Assembly (NCBI GenBank): GCA_903862935.1
Contig: CAIOZY010000041.1
Span: 53,176 to 117,175 of the forward strand
DNA length: 64,000 nt
Direction of reading: 5' to 3'
DNA from: an uncultured Opitutaceae bacterium
GTDB lineage: Bacteria; Verrucomicrobiota; Verrucomicrobiia; Opitutales; Opitutaceae
Part shown: piece by piece, positions 28,708 to 37,885 of the stretch
Layout of the letters: each line of letters opens with the position of its first letter
Numbering within the stretch: the stretch's first letter is position 1
The notes under the pieces: generated by a model
What the model was told of the DNA's origin: nothing
The model's database searches: none
What the model saw: only the letters and a program-made list of their open reading frames with translations
Translations under genes and position numbers: made by a program

Positions 28708-29099
28708 GTCCTGATCCCGGAAGTTTCACTGCCGTCGAGACCGCGGCCCTCGTCGCCGAGGTGCGCTTGCTTCGTGACGCGGGCTGGCGCCTGGTGCAGA
28801 TCGGCGCCGCGGCGTTGCCCACCGCCATGGAGGTGATCTACAGCTTCGACCTGGGCGGAAAGATCACGAACCGGCGGGTGAGCCTGCCGGTCGAGGGGCC
28901 GCACCGGCTCCCGAGCATCACCTCGGTCTACGCCGCCGCGGCCCTGTACGAGAATGAGCTGCACGATCTCTTCCGCATTCAGGTCGAGGGCAACATCCTC
29001 GACTTCAAGGGCAAGTTTTACCGCACCACCGTCCCGTTTCCATTCGCCTCCCGTCCATCGGCTCCCGCGCTGGCGGCAAAGGCGGGAACCAATCCCTGA
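28704..29099 (+). CDS. echD: Ech hydrogenase subunit EchD (NuoC-like)
   Basis: Small hydrophilic subunit corresponding to NuoC, 131 residues. The family signature is recognisable as SVYAAAALYENELHDLFRIQ near residue 80, followed by LDFKGKFY. It bridges the small and large subunits on the cytoplasmic side. The ATG at 28704 overlaps the echC stop and has an AAAGGAG ribosome binding site. The C-terminus is a short Pro/Ala-rich tail. Confidence 0.88.
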   Translation: MSPDPGSFTAVETAALVAEVRLLRDAGWRLVQIGAAALPTAMEVIYSFDLGGKITNRRVSLPVEGPHRLPSITSVYAAAALYENELHDLFRIQVEGNILDFKGKFYRTTVPFPFASRPSAPALAAKAGTNP

Positions 29100-29105
29100 C
29101 ACCCC

Positions 29106-30182
29106 GTGGCCCGCACCATCATTCCCTTCGGCCCGCAGCATCCGGTCCTCCCCGAGCCGATCCACCTGGACCTGGCGATCGAGGACGAGAAGGTCGTCGA
29201 CGTCCTACCGTCGGTCGGCTTCATCCACCGGGGGCTCGAGCGCCTGGTCGAGCGCAAGGACTTCCAGGAGTTCGTCTACGTCGCCGAGCGCATCTGCGGC
29301 ATCTGCAGCTTCATCCACGGACAGACCTACTGCCAGGGGATCGAGGAACTGATGCAGGTGGAGGTCCCGGCACGGGCCCAGTACCTGCGCACGATCTGGG
29401 GCGAGCTTTCCCGCCTCCACAGCCACCTCCTTTGGCTCGGCCTGCTCGCCGACAGTTTCGGCTTTGAGAGCCTGTTCATGCACTCGTGGCGGGTGCGGGA
29501 GCGGATCCTCGACCAAATCGAGGCGACGACGGGCGGCCGGGTGATCTTTGGTTCCTGCAAAATCGGAGGCGTCCGGCGCGATATCTCGCCAGAGGCCTTG
29601 GCGGTCATGCGTAAAGAGCTGGACGTAATCGAGCGGGATATGCGGGAGATCGTGGACGTCTTCCTCGGTGACTCCTCGGTCAAGCGCCGCCTTCAGGGGG
29701 TCGGTGTCCTCTCGCGTGACGACGCCTACATCCTGGGCTGCGTCGGCCCGACGGCCCGGGCGAGCGGGGTAGCGCAGGATATGCGGTCCCTGGGCTACGC
29801 GGCCTTCCGCGACATCAAAGTGGAGCCGATCGTCCGGACCGAGGGAGACTCCTACGCCCGCTGCGTTGTGCGCTGCGCGGAACTGTTCCAGTCGGTAGAC
29901 ATCATCCGTCAGGCGATCGATCGGATTCCCCCTGGGGCAATTGAGACCAAGGTGACGGGGTTTCCGGACGGGGAGATCCTCGTCCGCACCGAGCAGCCGC
30001 GGGGGGAAGTTGCCTATTACCTGCGGGCCAACGGCAGCCGCAACCTCCAGCGCTTCCGGGTGCGGACCCCGACCTTCGCCAACCTGCCCGCCCTGGTCCG
30101 CATGCTGCCCGGTGCCAACCTGGCCGATGTCCCCGTCCTCGTTCTCACAATCGATCCCTGCATCAGCTGCACGGAAAGGTGA
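29106..30182 (+). CDS. echE: Ech hydrogenase large, catalytic subunit EchE
   Basis: The [NiFe]-containing subunit, homologous to NuoD, 358 residues. Both metal-binding motifs are intact: RICGICSFIH (Cys64, Cys67) and DPCISCTER (Cys352, Cys355), so this is a hydrogenase and not a nickel-free complex I relative. The protein ends three residues after Cys355, so there is no C-terminal extension for a maturation protease to remove. It starts at GTG 29106 seven bases after echD and overlaps the GTG just before echF. Confidence 0.94.
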   Translation: MARTIIPFGPQHPVLPEPIHLDLAIEDEKVVDVLPSVGFIHRGLERLVERKDFQEFVYVAERICGICSFIHGQTYCQGIEELMQVEVPARAQYLRTIWGELSRLHSHLLWLGLLADSFGFESLFMHSWRVRERILDQIEATTGGRVIFGSCKIGGVRRDISPEALAVMRKELDVIERDMREIVDVFLGDSSVKRRLQGVGVLSRDDAYILGCVGPTARASGVAQDMRSLGYAAFRDIKVEPIVRTEGDSYARCVVRCAELFQSVDIIRQAIDRIPPGAIETKVTGFPDGEILVRTEQPRGEVAYYLRANGSRNLQRFRVRTPTFANLPALVRMLPGANLADVPVLVLTIDPCISCTER

Positions 30183-30184
30183 CC

Positions 30185-30514
30185 ATGTCCTACCTCGGCA
30201 TCACCGCGCTGAACCTCAAGTGGGCCCTCAAGGGCCCGGCCACCCGCGGCTATCCCCTTGCACCGCGCCGGGTGATCGCCGACTCGCGGGGAGCCCTGGC
30301 GTTTGCCAAGGCAAACTGCATCTACTGCAGCGTGTGCCGCAAGAAGTGCCCGACCGGGGCTATCGGCGTGAATCGAAACCAGAAGAAGTGGGCGATCGAC
30401 CGGCTCCGCTGCATCAGCTGCGGCTACTGCGTTGAGGTCTGCCCCAAGGACTGCCTGAGCCTGACAACGTACATGTCGCCGCCGACTGTGACCAAGGACC
30501 GCGAGGTCTTCTGA
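30185..30514 (+). CDS. echF: Ech hydrogenase ferredoxin-like subunit EchF
   Basis: Polyferredoxin-type subunit, homologous to NuoI, 109 residues. Two [4Fe-4S] motifs are visible: CIYCSVCRKKCPTGAI and CISCGYCVEVCPKDCLSL. It passes electrons between soluble ferredoxin and the EchC cluster. The ATG at 30185 has an AAAGG ribosome binding site six bases upstream; a GTG two codons earlier is a less likely start. Last gene of the operon. No hyp maturation genes follow it in this window. Confidence 0.92.
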   Translation: MSYLGITALNLKWALKGPATRGYPLAPRRVIADSRGALAFAKANCIYCSVCRKKCPTGAIGVNRNQKKWAIDRLRCISCGYCVEVCPKDCLSLTTYMSPPTVTKDREVF

Positions 30515-30619
30515 GCCACAGTCTGGAAGAGGCTTCAGTTCCCGGGGCCAGGGGCGCGGTTCCCTGCATGTAGGGAGCCCGGAGGTCGGCGGAGACGATC
30601 GGGGCTGGCTACACCCCTG

Positions 30620-32032
30620 TCAGGAACGGCGCTTCTCCTTCCTGAAAAACATCCACTCAACGAGGAAGCTCAGTCCGAGGACACCGCTTAAGGTCCGCGC
30701 GTTGCGCATCGCCCCCACAACCATCGAAAACGGGCTCGCGGCCGGCTCGCGGATCCGCAGGAGAAGGAAGGCGCCGGACAGTGTGAGCACGGGTTGGAGC
30801 AGGAAACAGGCGTGGTAGACGGCGAAGACGTCGTGCCCGCGATCCAGTGCCCGGCCGAGGAGCCAGCCGCCGGCAACCGGCGCCACCGCCGCGAAGATCG
30901 AGGTAGCGGCCAGGTTGAACCCGATGGCGAGGTCTTTTGCCCCTGGGGGGATCAGTTTGAGCAGGAGTGTGAACTGGCCCAGGACGAAGCCCGCGCTGGT
31001 CGCCCCATTCCACGCCCACATCGGGTAAAGCAGGTACCGGTTGTGGGGGGTGAGGAAACACCAGAGGAGGTTCTGCGCCTGCCAAAGGACAAGTGATACG
31101 ACCATGACGGACTTGTTGCCGTGCCGGTCGATCAGGCGGCCCCAGGCGGGCAGGGAGAGAACGCCGCCGAGCTGGGCCAGGGTCAATACGAGCCCGATAT
31201 CCCACGCGGAGAACCCCAACGGCTCGAACATGAACACCTGGTAGAAGGGGCCGAAGCAGTAGACGGCAAACGACCATAGCGAACCATAGGCGATGAAGAG
31301 CAGAAGCGAAGGCGAAGCGACCAGTTCTCGGACTTGCGAGGCCAGGGGCGGCCGCTGCGGCGGCAGCGGCTTGTCAGGGGTTGGGCTGACCCACTGGCAA
31401 TGAAGCGAAAAGACCCGCAGGAAAACCGCCCCCAGGATTATCGCCTGGAAGACCGCGAGCCGGTAATCTGAGTGGGCTAGGAGCCAGCCCGTGGCCAGGA
31501 GCGAGGCGAACGCGGTGATCTGCTGGATCCCGTTGCGCCGCCCGAAGTAGTTACCCCGGATCCGCGAGGGAACCCACTCCTGGACCCAGGAGTTCCAGGT
31601 GACTGCGCAGATCGCGTAAAAGAGGCTCGAAAGCAGGTACCAGGGAAGGAGCCATGCCACGGGGGCCGACCCCTGCCTGGGGATACACGGGAGCAAAAGG
31701 CCAAGGGCGCCCCACAGGATCATCTGGAAGCCGGCCGTGCTCACCGTGATGACCTTGGGGGTCTTCCAGTGGGACAGGAGCGGCACCAGCACGATTTGGA
31801 GAAAGTTGGCCACGAACGGCAGCGCGAAGAAGACGCCGATCATGGTCTTCGACAGCGGAAACACCTTGGTGACCAGCGCTGTCAGCAGGAGGCTCGCTGG
31901 CAGCGCCATCGTGATAAGGGGGCTGCTCAGCAGGCCCGAGGCGGTCGACAGACGCAGGGACCGCAGCAGGTCCTGCTTCCGCTGGAGTGCCGCAGCGCGG
32001 GGGCTTCCCTCCTGAACCGGTGGAGCGGTCAT
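30620..32032 (-). CDS. Major facilitator superfamily transporter
   Basis: A 470-residue membrane protein with about 12 hydrophobic segments in two halves. MFS-like loop motifs are GRRNGIQQI between early helices and LIDRHGNKSVMV in the second half. The substrate is not predictable; similar Verrucomicrobiota proteins are only annotated as MFS transporters. I chose the Met at 32032 (MTAPPVQEG) because the longer upstream frame is Arg/Pro-rich and looks non-coding. It is convergent with the ech operon. Confidence 0.82.
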   Translation of the reverse strand: MTAPPVQEGSPRAAALQRKQDLLRSLRLSTASGLLSSPLITMALPASLLLTALVTKVFPLSKTMIGVFFALPFVANFLQIVLVPLLSHWKTPKVITVSTAGFQMILWGALGLLLPCIPRQGSAPVAWLLPWYLLSSLFYAICAVTWNSWVQEWVPSRIRGNYFGRRNGIQQITAFASLLATGWLLAHSDYRLAVFQAIILGAVFLRVFSLHCQWVSPTPDKPLPPQRPPLASQVRELVASPSLLLFIAYGSLWSFAVYCFGPFYQVFMFEPLGFSAWDIGLVLTLAQLGGVLSLPAWGRLIDRHGNKSVMVVSLVLWQAQNLLWCFLTPHNRYLLYPMWAWNGATSAGFVLGQFTLLLKLIPPGAKDLAIGFNLAATSIFAAVAPVAGGWLLGRALDRGHDVFAVYHACFLLQPVLTLSGAFLLLRIREPAASPFSMVVGAMRNARTLSGVLGLSFLVEWMFFRKEKRRS

Positions 32033-32240
32033 GGCGGCGGGGCCCAGGTCAGTCCCGGCCGCCGCCGCAGCCCTCGGCCAGGGAGCAGGGGGTCGCCGGG
32101 AGGGCGGAACCTCCAGAGGAGGCGCGGTCGGAAGTCTGGGCCTGCATACGCGAAGAAGCCTGCCACGGCCCATTCGGGAAAGTCTAGCCATTCCCGCGGA
32201 GGGCCCAGGTTTGGCACCCTCAGCCCGGCCAGATCGCCGG

Positions 32241-33008
32241 TCACCTGCCGTCCCAATTCGTGATGTCGTCAGGGGAACCGTCCACGCCATCCGGTCCGGA
32301 CGACCAAAGATCATAGCCGTCCTTGTTGTGAATCCCAGGATAAGTGTAGCGGTAGGCGCGCCCCCAGGGATCAACAGGGGGCTTTGAGCCGTCCAGATAG
32401 GGTCCGTGCCAGATATCACCTTTGCTGGCCGGAGCCGACCACAGCGCTGCCAGTCCCTCTGCGACCGTGGGATAATCCCCCGTGTCCAGACGGTACGCTT
32501 CGAGCGCCCCCTCCAATTTAACTTCAACCTGGTTGCGGGCGAGTCCGACCTGCGCCGCGGAGAGCTTCTTGTTGATCGCACCCAGCTCCAGAGTGCCCAC
32601 AACCACGCCACTGACCACCAGGCAGCCGATTACAACCGCCACTACGATGGGAAGGGAACTTGTCTTGGAAGGCTCTTTCTGAGGTCCTGGTGCCGCCGTG
32701 CGCGACGGCGTCACGAGCAGCAAAATCTGCATCACAAGATTCGCAATCGGAACGAAGAGAAGAAGGACAAGCCATGGATTCCAGGCCATGCCCCGGAGAC
32801 GTGGCAGGTCCGCTGCGGACAAGCGGAGCACCGTCACAGCGATGCTAAACAGGCAGACTGCGATAAGGCTGCGCGAACCGTAGGCCGGTTCGGACGGGGC
32901 CAGGCTTATGATTATGAGGAACAACAGGGCGCAAGAACAGGCGCCGAGGATCAACAGTCTGATCAGGTACGGAACGCGGGCTAGTTCTCCCGGGAATAGT
33001 TTGCTCAT
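32241..33008 (-). CDS. Polytopic membrane protein with C-terminal GspG (pseudopilin) domain
   Basis: A 255-residue protein with two parts. The first 150 residues hold four hydrophobic segments with a Trp/Pro loop (RGMAWNPWLVLLLF), loosely like DUF805-type anchors. The last 90 residues match the globular domain of the major type II secretion pseudopilin GspG: ALEAYRLDTGDYPTVAEGLA, DPWGRAYRYTYPG and the calcium-loop region SSGPDGVDGSPDDITNW. The prepilin peptidase site and N-terminal pilin helix are absent, so it cannot be assembled as a normal pseudopilin. Both halves are in one uninterrupted frame. Function unknown. Confidence 0.8.
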   Translation of the reverse strand: MSKLFPGELARVPYLIRLLILGACSCALLFLIIISLAPSEPAYGSRSLIAVCLFSIAVTVLRLSAADLPRLRGMAWNPWLVLLLFVPIANLVMQILLLVTPSRTAAPGPQKEPSKTSSLPIVVAVVIGCLVVSGVVVGTLELGAINKKLSAAQVGLARNQVEVKLEGALEAYRLDTGDYPTVAEGLAALWSAPASKGDIWHGPYLDGSKPPVDPWGRAYRYTYPGIHNKDGYDLWSSGPDGVDGSPDDITNWDGR

Positions 33009-33336
33009 GATGAACCGACGTGGAAGAGGACTCTCATCCCCGCCTTAGTGCGCTCCCAAGGCCGCGTTAGCGGGACCGCCTGAGAAGGGTCTGCGGCGCC
33101 GTTGCCGCACGGATGAAAGGTGAATATCGCAAAGAGAATCGGGCCGCGCAGGGCCCCGAAACTGACGGCTGGTTCGGCCGCCGTTATAGGTCGGGACAGG
33201 GTCATCTTACGGGCTCTGTGAGCCGGAGCATCATCGCTCAGGCCCGCGCTGCCATCAATCCCGTTTGCACAGGTCTGGAAGGATCGTGAGCAATTCAGCT
33301 TCTCAGGGGGGCATTGTCTGCTGGCATTTCCCCAGC
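33009..33336. other. Divergent intergenic region
   Basis: These 328 bases lie between two divergent genes and probably hold both promoters. I see no gene: the open frames are short, lack ribosome binding sites and match nothing. A CTGAGA hexamer near 33081 is not followed by other thiamin-riboswitch elements. Confidence 0.45.
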
Positions 33337-34269
33337 ATGTCCGGCCCTGTGCCCACCCCGAGGACCAACTGCCAGAACTGCGGAGCCCCGCTTTCCGGGC
33401 CGTACTGCTCGGCCTGCGGCCAGCACGATGTCGACTATCACCGCTCGTTCGGGCACGTCCTGGAGGACGCCCTCGAGGGGGTGTTTCACTTCGACGGGAA
33501 GTTTCTTAAGAGCGCTCGGTATGTCTTCACCCGCCCGGGCTTCCTGACGTCGGAATTCATCGCGGGCCGGAGGACGCGGTACACGAACCCCGTGAGGTTC
33601 TATTTCTTCGCAAGTTTCCTGCTCTTCGCGGTGAACCTGCTGACGGGGAGCGGCCCGTCGGCCTCGGACTCGCCGGACAAACAGGCTCCTGCGGCAAAGG
33701 CCGCGGCAGATGCGGTCGAAACAGTCGCGGCTCCAAAGAAGGAGCCCGCCGCCCCGAAGCCGGAGGAGACACCCGCGCCGGCCGCCGGCGCCGCCAAGAA
33801 GAGCTGGTATAGCCAGCCGATCATCATCGACCTCGACGGGAAGCACGACGCCAAAGGCCGGGCGCTGGCCGACGAGTTCGAGCACCTGTTGCCGGCGATG
33901 CTCTTTTTCTGCGTTCCGGTCCTGGCGCTGGTGCTGAAGCTCGTGTACCTGGGTTCGCGCCGGCTCTACGTCGAGCACCTGATCTTCGCTCTGCATACCC
34001 AGGCGATGGCGTTCCTGTCCTTCCTGATGATCTGGGCGGGGGGATGGCTGGGATCGCTCGCGAGCGAAGGCGTTGGGAGCGCGGTCGGCGCTGTCCTGAC
34101 CCTGGGGATGGTCTACCTGATCTACCGGTCCCTGCGCTCGGTCTACGGCCAGGGCCGCGGGCGGACGGCCTTCAAGCTGGTGGCCCTCTTCCTCGTCTAC
34201 GGGATCGTGCTGATCATCGGTTTCTTGGGCCTTGCGGCCGCGGCCTACGCGCTGGTCGCCCGCGGCTAG
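33337..34269 (+). CDS. DUF3667-type zinc-ribbon membrane protein
   Basis: A 310-residue protein with an N-terminal zinc ribbon (CQNCGAPLSGPYCSACGQ, residues about 12-30), followed by the DUF3667-like block HVLEDALEGVFHFDGKFLKS and TNPVRFYFFASFLLFAVNLL. A Pro/Ala/Lys-rich linker then separates it from about four C-terminal hydrophobic segments. The ribbon-plus-membrane layout is typical of this family of unknown function. Start at 33337 gives the ribbon at the usual distance. It overlaps the convergent stress-protein gene by four bases. Confidence 0.8.
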   Translation: MSGPVPTPRTNCQNCGAPLSGPYCSACGQHDVDYHRSFGHVLEDALEGVFHFDGKFLKSARYVFTRPGFLTSEFIAGRRTRYTNPVRFYFFASFLLFAVNLLTGSGPSASDSPDKQAPAAKAAADAVETVAAPKKEPAAPKPEETPAPAAGAAKKSWYSQPIIIDLDGKHDAKGRALADEFEHLLPAMLFFCVPVLALVLKLVYLGSRRLYVEHLIFALHTQAMAFLSFLMIWAGGWLGSLASEGVGSAVGAVLTLGMVYLIYRSLRSVYGQGRGRTAFKLVALFLVYGIVLIIGFLGLAAAAYALVARG

Positions 34270-35453
34270 CGCCTGGCGGCCACCCCGCCGAGCGGCTGGC
34301 GGCGAACGAGAAGCACCCGGCAGCCCGTCTTCTCGACCAGATCGGCGAGATCTGCGTCGTCAAAGAGCGCCGGGCTACCGGCGATGACCAGGGCTCCCGC
34401 TTGCTCGTCCCGCGCCGCCCGCGCTACCGCGGCAGGCCGCGCGCCCGCCAGGCGATGGAAGCGCAGCTTGGCCTCGGCTACGCCCGGCACCGCCGCCACG
34501 GCCCGCTCAAAATCCTGGCCAACCCTCCGGTCTCCCCGCGGGACGAGGAGCGCCAGGCCCCCGGCCCAGGCATAGGCGAGAAGGGCCGCCGTCTCGGCGG
34601 ACTTGAGAGCAGCCGGAGAAACTCCCCCGGCGAGGAAAGCGACCGACGGCCGCTCACCCGAGGCGCGCGGCAGAAGCAGGATCGTGCACGGGGCGTCCCG
34701 GGAGACTCCGAGCGCGGTCGAGCCCAGCCCGGACTGCGGCCCCATCTGGTGCCCGGCTTTCCCGCAGGCGATCAGATCGCCCTCATCCTCCGCCGCGGCG
34801 AGAAGTTCGGACGCCACCGGCCCGCGCGCGACGCGGAAGGTCCACGGGAGGGAGTGCCGTCCGGCCACCGCGGCCAGCGCGTCGCGGGCCGCCTGGGCCG
34901 CGAGCCTCAAGGAGCGCTCCATCCCGTTTGCGCTCAGCTTATGGCGGACGGCGGAGGGGTAGCCCACCTCGTGGGCAAAGGGCAAGCCGGCGAGTCTCAC
35001 CAGGTTGATGTCCTCGACAAACAATCCGAGCAGCTCCGCCTTGAACAGCACGGCCACCCCGGCTGCCGCGTCGAGGGCCGCGAGGCTGTGCGGCGATGTG
35101 TCAAGGGCCACCAGGATGCGCCGGATTCTCATGGGGAGGCCTTCTTGGCCCCGGGTTGGGCGGTTGGGGGGGGAGGAGAAAGCCCGCGCACCCTCGGCGG
35201 CGGCCTTCTCGTCCAGGTAGCGCCGGACGACCGACCGCTTGCCGGTCCCCGCCGGCCCCACCGCGTACAGATTGTAGCCCTCCCGCTGGATTCCGATTCC
35301 AAAGCGGATCGCCTCGGCGGCCCTGGTCTGTCCGAGCCCGTCGCTCAAGTCGGGAACCTGCGAGGTCGTCTCGAAGTTCAGGCTCTCCAAGGGGCAGCGC
35401 TGGCACAGCTGTCCGGGCTCGAGTTCGGTGGGGCGTTGGGGTGCCGCATCCAT
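34266..35453 (-). CDS. Truncated Lon-like N-terminus fused to tandem universal stress protein domains
   Basis: One 395-residue frame with two unrelated parts. Residues 1-100 resemble the start of Lon-related (LonP/AAA_32) proteases: SLNFETTSQVPDLSDGLGQT, AEAIRFGIGIQREGYNLYAV and a Walker A-like GPAGTGKRSV. The rest of that protease, including Walker B and the Ser-Lys protease domain, is missing. From MRIRRILVALDTSPHSLAAL (start codon 35132) follows a universal stress protein, then a second, weaker USP-like half. An AAGAAGG ribosome binding site lies before 35132, so the 288-residue stress protein may be made separately, and the upstream part may be a gene remnant read into it. Confidence 0.75.
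   Translation of the reverse strand: MDAAPQRPTELEPGQLCQRCPLESLNFETTSQVPDLSDGLGQTRAAEAIRFGIGIQREGYNLYAVGPAGTGKRSVVRRYLDEKAAAEGARAFSSPPNRPTRGQEGLPMRIRRILVALDTSPHSLAALDAAAGVAVLFKAELLGLFVEDINLVRLAGLPFAHEVGYPSAVRHKLSANGMERSLRLAAQAARDALAAVAGRHSLPWTFRVARGPVASELLAAAEDEGDLIACGKAGHQMGPQSGLGSTALGVSRDAPCTILLLPRASGERPSVAFLAGGVSPAALKSAETAALLAYAWAGGLALLVPRGDRRVGQDFERAVAAVPGVAEAKLRFHRLAGARPAAVARAARDEQAGALVIAGSPALFDDADLADLVEKTGCRVLLVRRQPLGGVAARR
35140..35146 (-). promoter_or_regulatory. Internal ribosome binding site before the USP domain
   Basis: AAGAAGG on the minus strand, seven bases before the ATG at 35132. It suggests that the universal stress protein half can be translated on its own from within the longer frame. 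Confidence 0.5.
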
Positions 35454-35567
35454 CCCGGTATGCCGGCAGGATAGGCCCGGACGGGCCAAACTGCCAGCAG
35501 TTATTTGCCGGTGCACACCCTCTTGACCCCCCGGGCCTGCAGGGGCGAGGATCGTCCTCCGACCCCG

Positions 35568-36947
35568 ATGCAGCTCTCAGGCCCAGCCCTCACACGCCGC
35601 CACGTTCTGATGTTCATCCTGGCTGCGATCCTGCCGGTGGGATGCGCCCGGGCCCCGCTCAACGCCCCGCTCGCGCGGGTCGATCCGTCCTCGGGCTACC
35701 GGGCCCGGACCGGTGCGGCGAGCCGGGACGGGACGGGGCTCATGGTGGCCCTGTTCTTCTCGGGCGGAGGCACGCGTGCGGCCGCCTTCTCCTACGGGGT
35801 CCTGCGGGAGCTCGCGGCGACGCCGCTGGCCGGCGGGCGCAGAATGCTCGACCAGGTGAGCACGATCAACGCGGTCTCGGGAGGCAGCTTCACGGCGGCC
35901 TACTATTGCCTCTTTGGCGAGCGGATCTTCTCCGAGTACGAGGGGCTCTTCCTCAAGCGGGACGTGCAGAAGGAGCTGGTGTCCCTGTGCCTGTCGCCGG
36001 CGAACGCCGCGCGGCTATGGTCGTCCTACTATGGGCGCAGCGACCTTGCGGCCACCTACTACGACGAGATCCTCTTTAAGGGGGCGACCTTCAGCGACCT
36101 GGCTTCGGCCGGCCCGGCCCGGCCGTTTCTGGTCATCAACGCGACCGACATTGGCACAGGCACCCCATTCCCGTTTACCCAGGAGCAGTTTGACCGGATC
36201 GGCTCCGACTTGGGCCGCTTCCCGGTCGCCCGCGCCGTCGCGGCCTCCGCCGCCTTCCCGATCGTGTTCAGCCCGATCACACTGAAGAACTATGCGGACC
36301 GAACCCCGCATCCAGGCCCCGTCTTGTCCCAGCAGGTCCAGGGTGGATCGGACGTCTTCGCCGGGTACCGGGCCGCGCTTACCGAGGCGTCGCGCACTTA
36401 CGGCGACGTGGCCAAGCACCCCTACATCTACCTGATGGACGGCGGTCTCACAGACAACCTGTCGCTGCGCAACCTGCTCGATGGGGTCACGCTGGCGGGG
36501 GGGTGGGAGGTCGTGATGGGACGCCTCCGGCGCCTTGGAGTGACCCGCCTCGCAGTCATCGTGGTCGACGGGACCGTGGACGCCGAGCCTCAGGAGGCGG
36601 GCTCAGGCGAGATTCCCGGTTCCAATTCGGTCGTGAGCACGATCGGCTCCTCCTCCATTAACCGGACAAACCGCGAAACCCTGGCGCTGGTCGAGAGCAG
36701 CCTTGCCCTGCATCAGAGCAGGGCGGGTGGCCAGCCGCGGATATGCCTGATCCGGGTGGACTTCCACATGAGCCCTGATGCCGCTGAGCGGGCGTTCTTC
36801 CAGTCGGTTCCGACAAACCTGAGCTTGCCTGCAAGGACCGTGGATCGGTTGGTCGAGGCCGGGGGGCGCCTGCTGCGGGAGTCGCCCGCATACCGGGACT
36901 TGATCCGGGACCTCGTGGTCTCCGGAGCGGCGTCAAGAAATCCGTGA
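35568..36947 (+). CDS. Patatin-like phospholipase, probable lipoprotein
   Basis: A 459-residue patatin-family lipid acyl hydrolase. The oxyanion-hole motif is [16 protein letters not shown], the nucleophile motif [12 protein letters not shown] and the catalytic aspartate is in [10 protein letters not shown], so the Ser-Asp dyad is intact. A basic, hydrophobic N-terminus ending ILPVGC suggests a lipoprotein signal, although the lipobox is imperfect. It would act on phospholipids in the envelope or periplasm. Start 35568 ([12 protein letters not shown]) was chosen before the signal sequence. It overlaps hisG by four bases. Confidence 0.88.
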   Translation: MQLSGPALTRRHVLMFILAAILPVGCARAPLNAPLARVDPSSGYRARTGAASRDGTGLMVALFFSGGGTRAAAFSYGVLRELAATPLAGGRRMLDQVSTINAVSGGSFTAAYYCLFGERIFSEYEGLFLKRDVQKELVSLCLSPANAARLWSSYYGRSDLAATYYDEILFKGATFSDLASAGPARPFLVINATDIGTGTPFPFTQEQFDRIGSDLGRFPVARAVAASAAFPIVFSPITLKNYADRTPHPGPVLSQQVQGGSDVFAGYRAALTEASRTYGDVAKHPYIYLMDGGLTDNLSLRNLLDGVTLAGGWEVVMGRLRRLGVTRLAVIVVDGTVDAEPQEAGSGEIPGSNSVVSTIGSSSINRTNRETLALVESSLALHQSRAGGQPRICLIRVDFHMSPDAAERAFFQSVPTNLSLPARTVDRLVEAGGRLLRESPAYRDLIRDLVVSGAASRNP

Positions 36948-37864
36948 CATTGGGGCCTCAGGCGGTTTCTACTGCCGTCGTGTCCGACCCAAAGCCCTTG
37001 CTGATGCTCGGGCTGCCCAAGGGCAGCCTCGAGGAGTCCACCCGAAACCTGTTCGCCAAGGCCGGCTGGAAGATCACAACCAGTTCTCGCTCCTACAAGC
37101 CGTCCATAGACGACCCGGAGCTGGACGGGCGGTTCATCCGCGCCCAGGAGGTGAGCCGCTACGTGGAGCACGGATTCTTCGACTGCGGGCTCACGGGCCT
37201 GGACTGGATCAAGGAGAACCAATCCGACGTCGTCGAGGTCTGCGACCTGATCTACAGCAAGGCCTCGGTCCAGAAGTCGCGCTGGGTCCTGTGCGTCCCG
37301 GAGGCATCGCCGATCCGCAGAGCCGAGGATCTGGAGGGCAAGCGCGTGGCGACCGAGCTCGTGGGCACGGTGAAGCGCTACTTCGAGAAGAAGAAGATCA
37401 AGGTCGACGTCGAGTTCTCCTGGGGCGCGACCGAGGTCAAGGTCCCGGACCTGGTGGACGCGATCGTCGACATCACCGAGACGGGCAGCTCGCTCAGGGC
37501 GAACAAGCTCCGGATCGTCGATACCCTGATGGAGACCAACACGAAGTTGATCGCCAACAAGGCGAGCTGGTCCAACCCGGCCAAGCGCCGCAAGATCGAG
37601 ATGATCGCCCTGCTGCTGCAGGGGGCCCTCGAGGCGGAGAGCAAGGTGGGGCTCAAGATGAACGCCCCCAAGAAGTCCCTTGAGGCGATCATCAAGGCGG
37701 TTCCCTCGCTGCGAAACCCGACGATCTCGCCGTTGAGCAATCCGGAGTGGGTTGCCTTGGAGACGATCATCGACGAGAGCGTTGCCCGCGAGATCATCCC
37801 CCAGCTGAAGTCCCTCGGGGCGGAGGGGATTGTCGAGTACCCGCTCAACAAGGTGGTCTACTGA
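36944..37864 (+). CDS. hisG: ATP phosphoribosyltransferase (long form)
   Basis: HisG catalyses the first step of histidine synthesis, joining ATP and PRPP. The length of 306 residues and the C-terminal domain ([20 protein letters not shown] onward) identify the long, feedback-regulated form that needs no HisZ. The PRPP loop region is [19 protein letters not shown]. Start codons are ambiguous: GTG 36944 overlaps the patatin gene stop, and GTG 36980 ([16 protein letters not shown]) is equally plausible. No other his genes are near. Confidence 0.93.
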   Translation: MTLGPQAVSTAVVSDPKPLLMLGLPKGSLEESTRNLFAKAGWKITTSSRSYKPSIDDPELDGRFIRAQEVSRYVEHGFFDCGLTGLDWIKENQSDVVEVCDLIYSKASVQKSRWVLCVPEASPIRRAEDLEGKRVATELVGTVKRYFEKKKIKVDVEFSWGATEVKVPDLVDAIVDITETGSSLRANKLRIVDTLMETNTKLIANKASWSNPAKRRKIEMIALLLQGALEAESKVGLKMNAPKKSLEAIIKAVPSLRNPTISPLSNPEWVALETIIDESVAREIIPQLKSLGAEGIVEYPLNKVVY

Positions 37865-37885
37865 GGAGGGAAACGGGGTCTGGCC

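Noticed and set aside
33081..33110. Possible thiamin riboswitch because of a CTGAGA hexamer
   Set aside because: The other conserved elements of the riboswitch are absent and the neighbouring genes have no link to thiamin.
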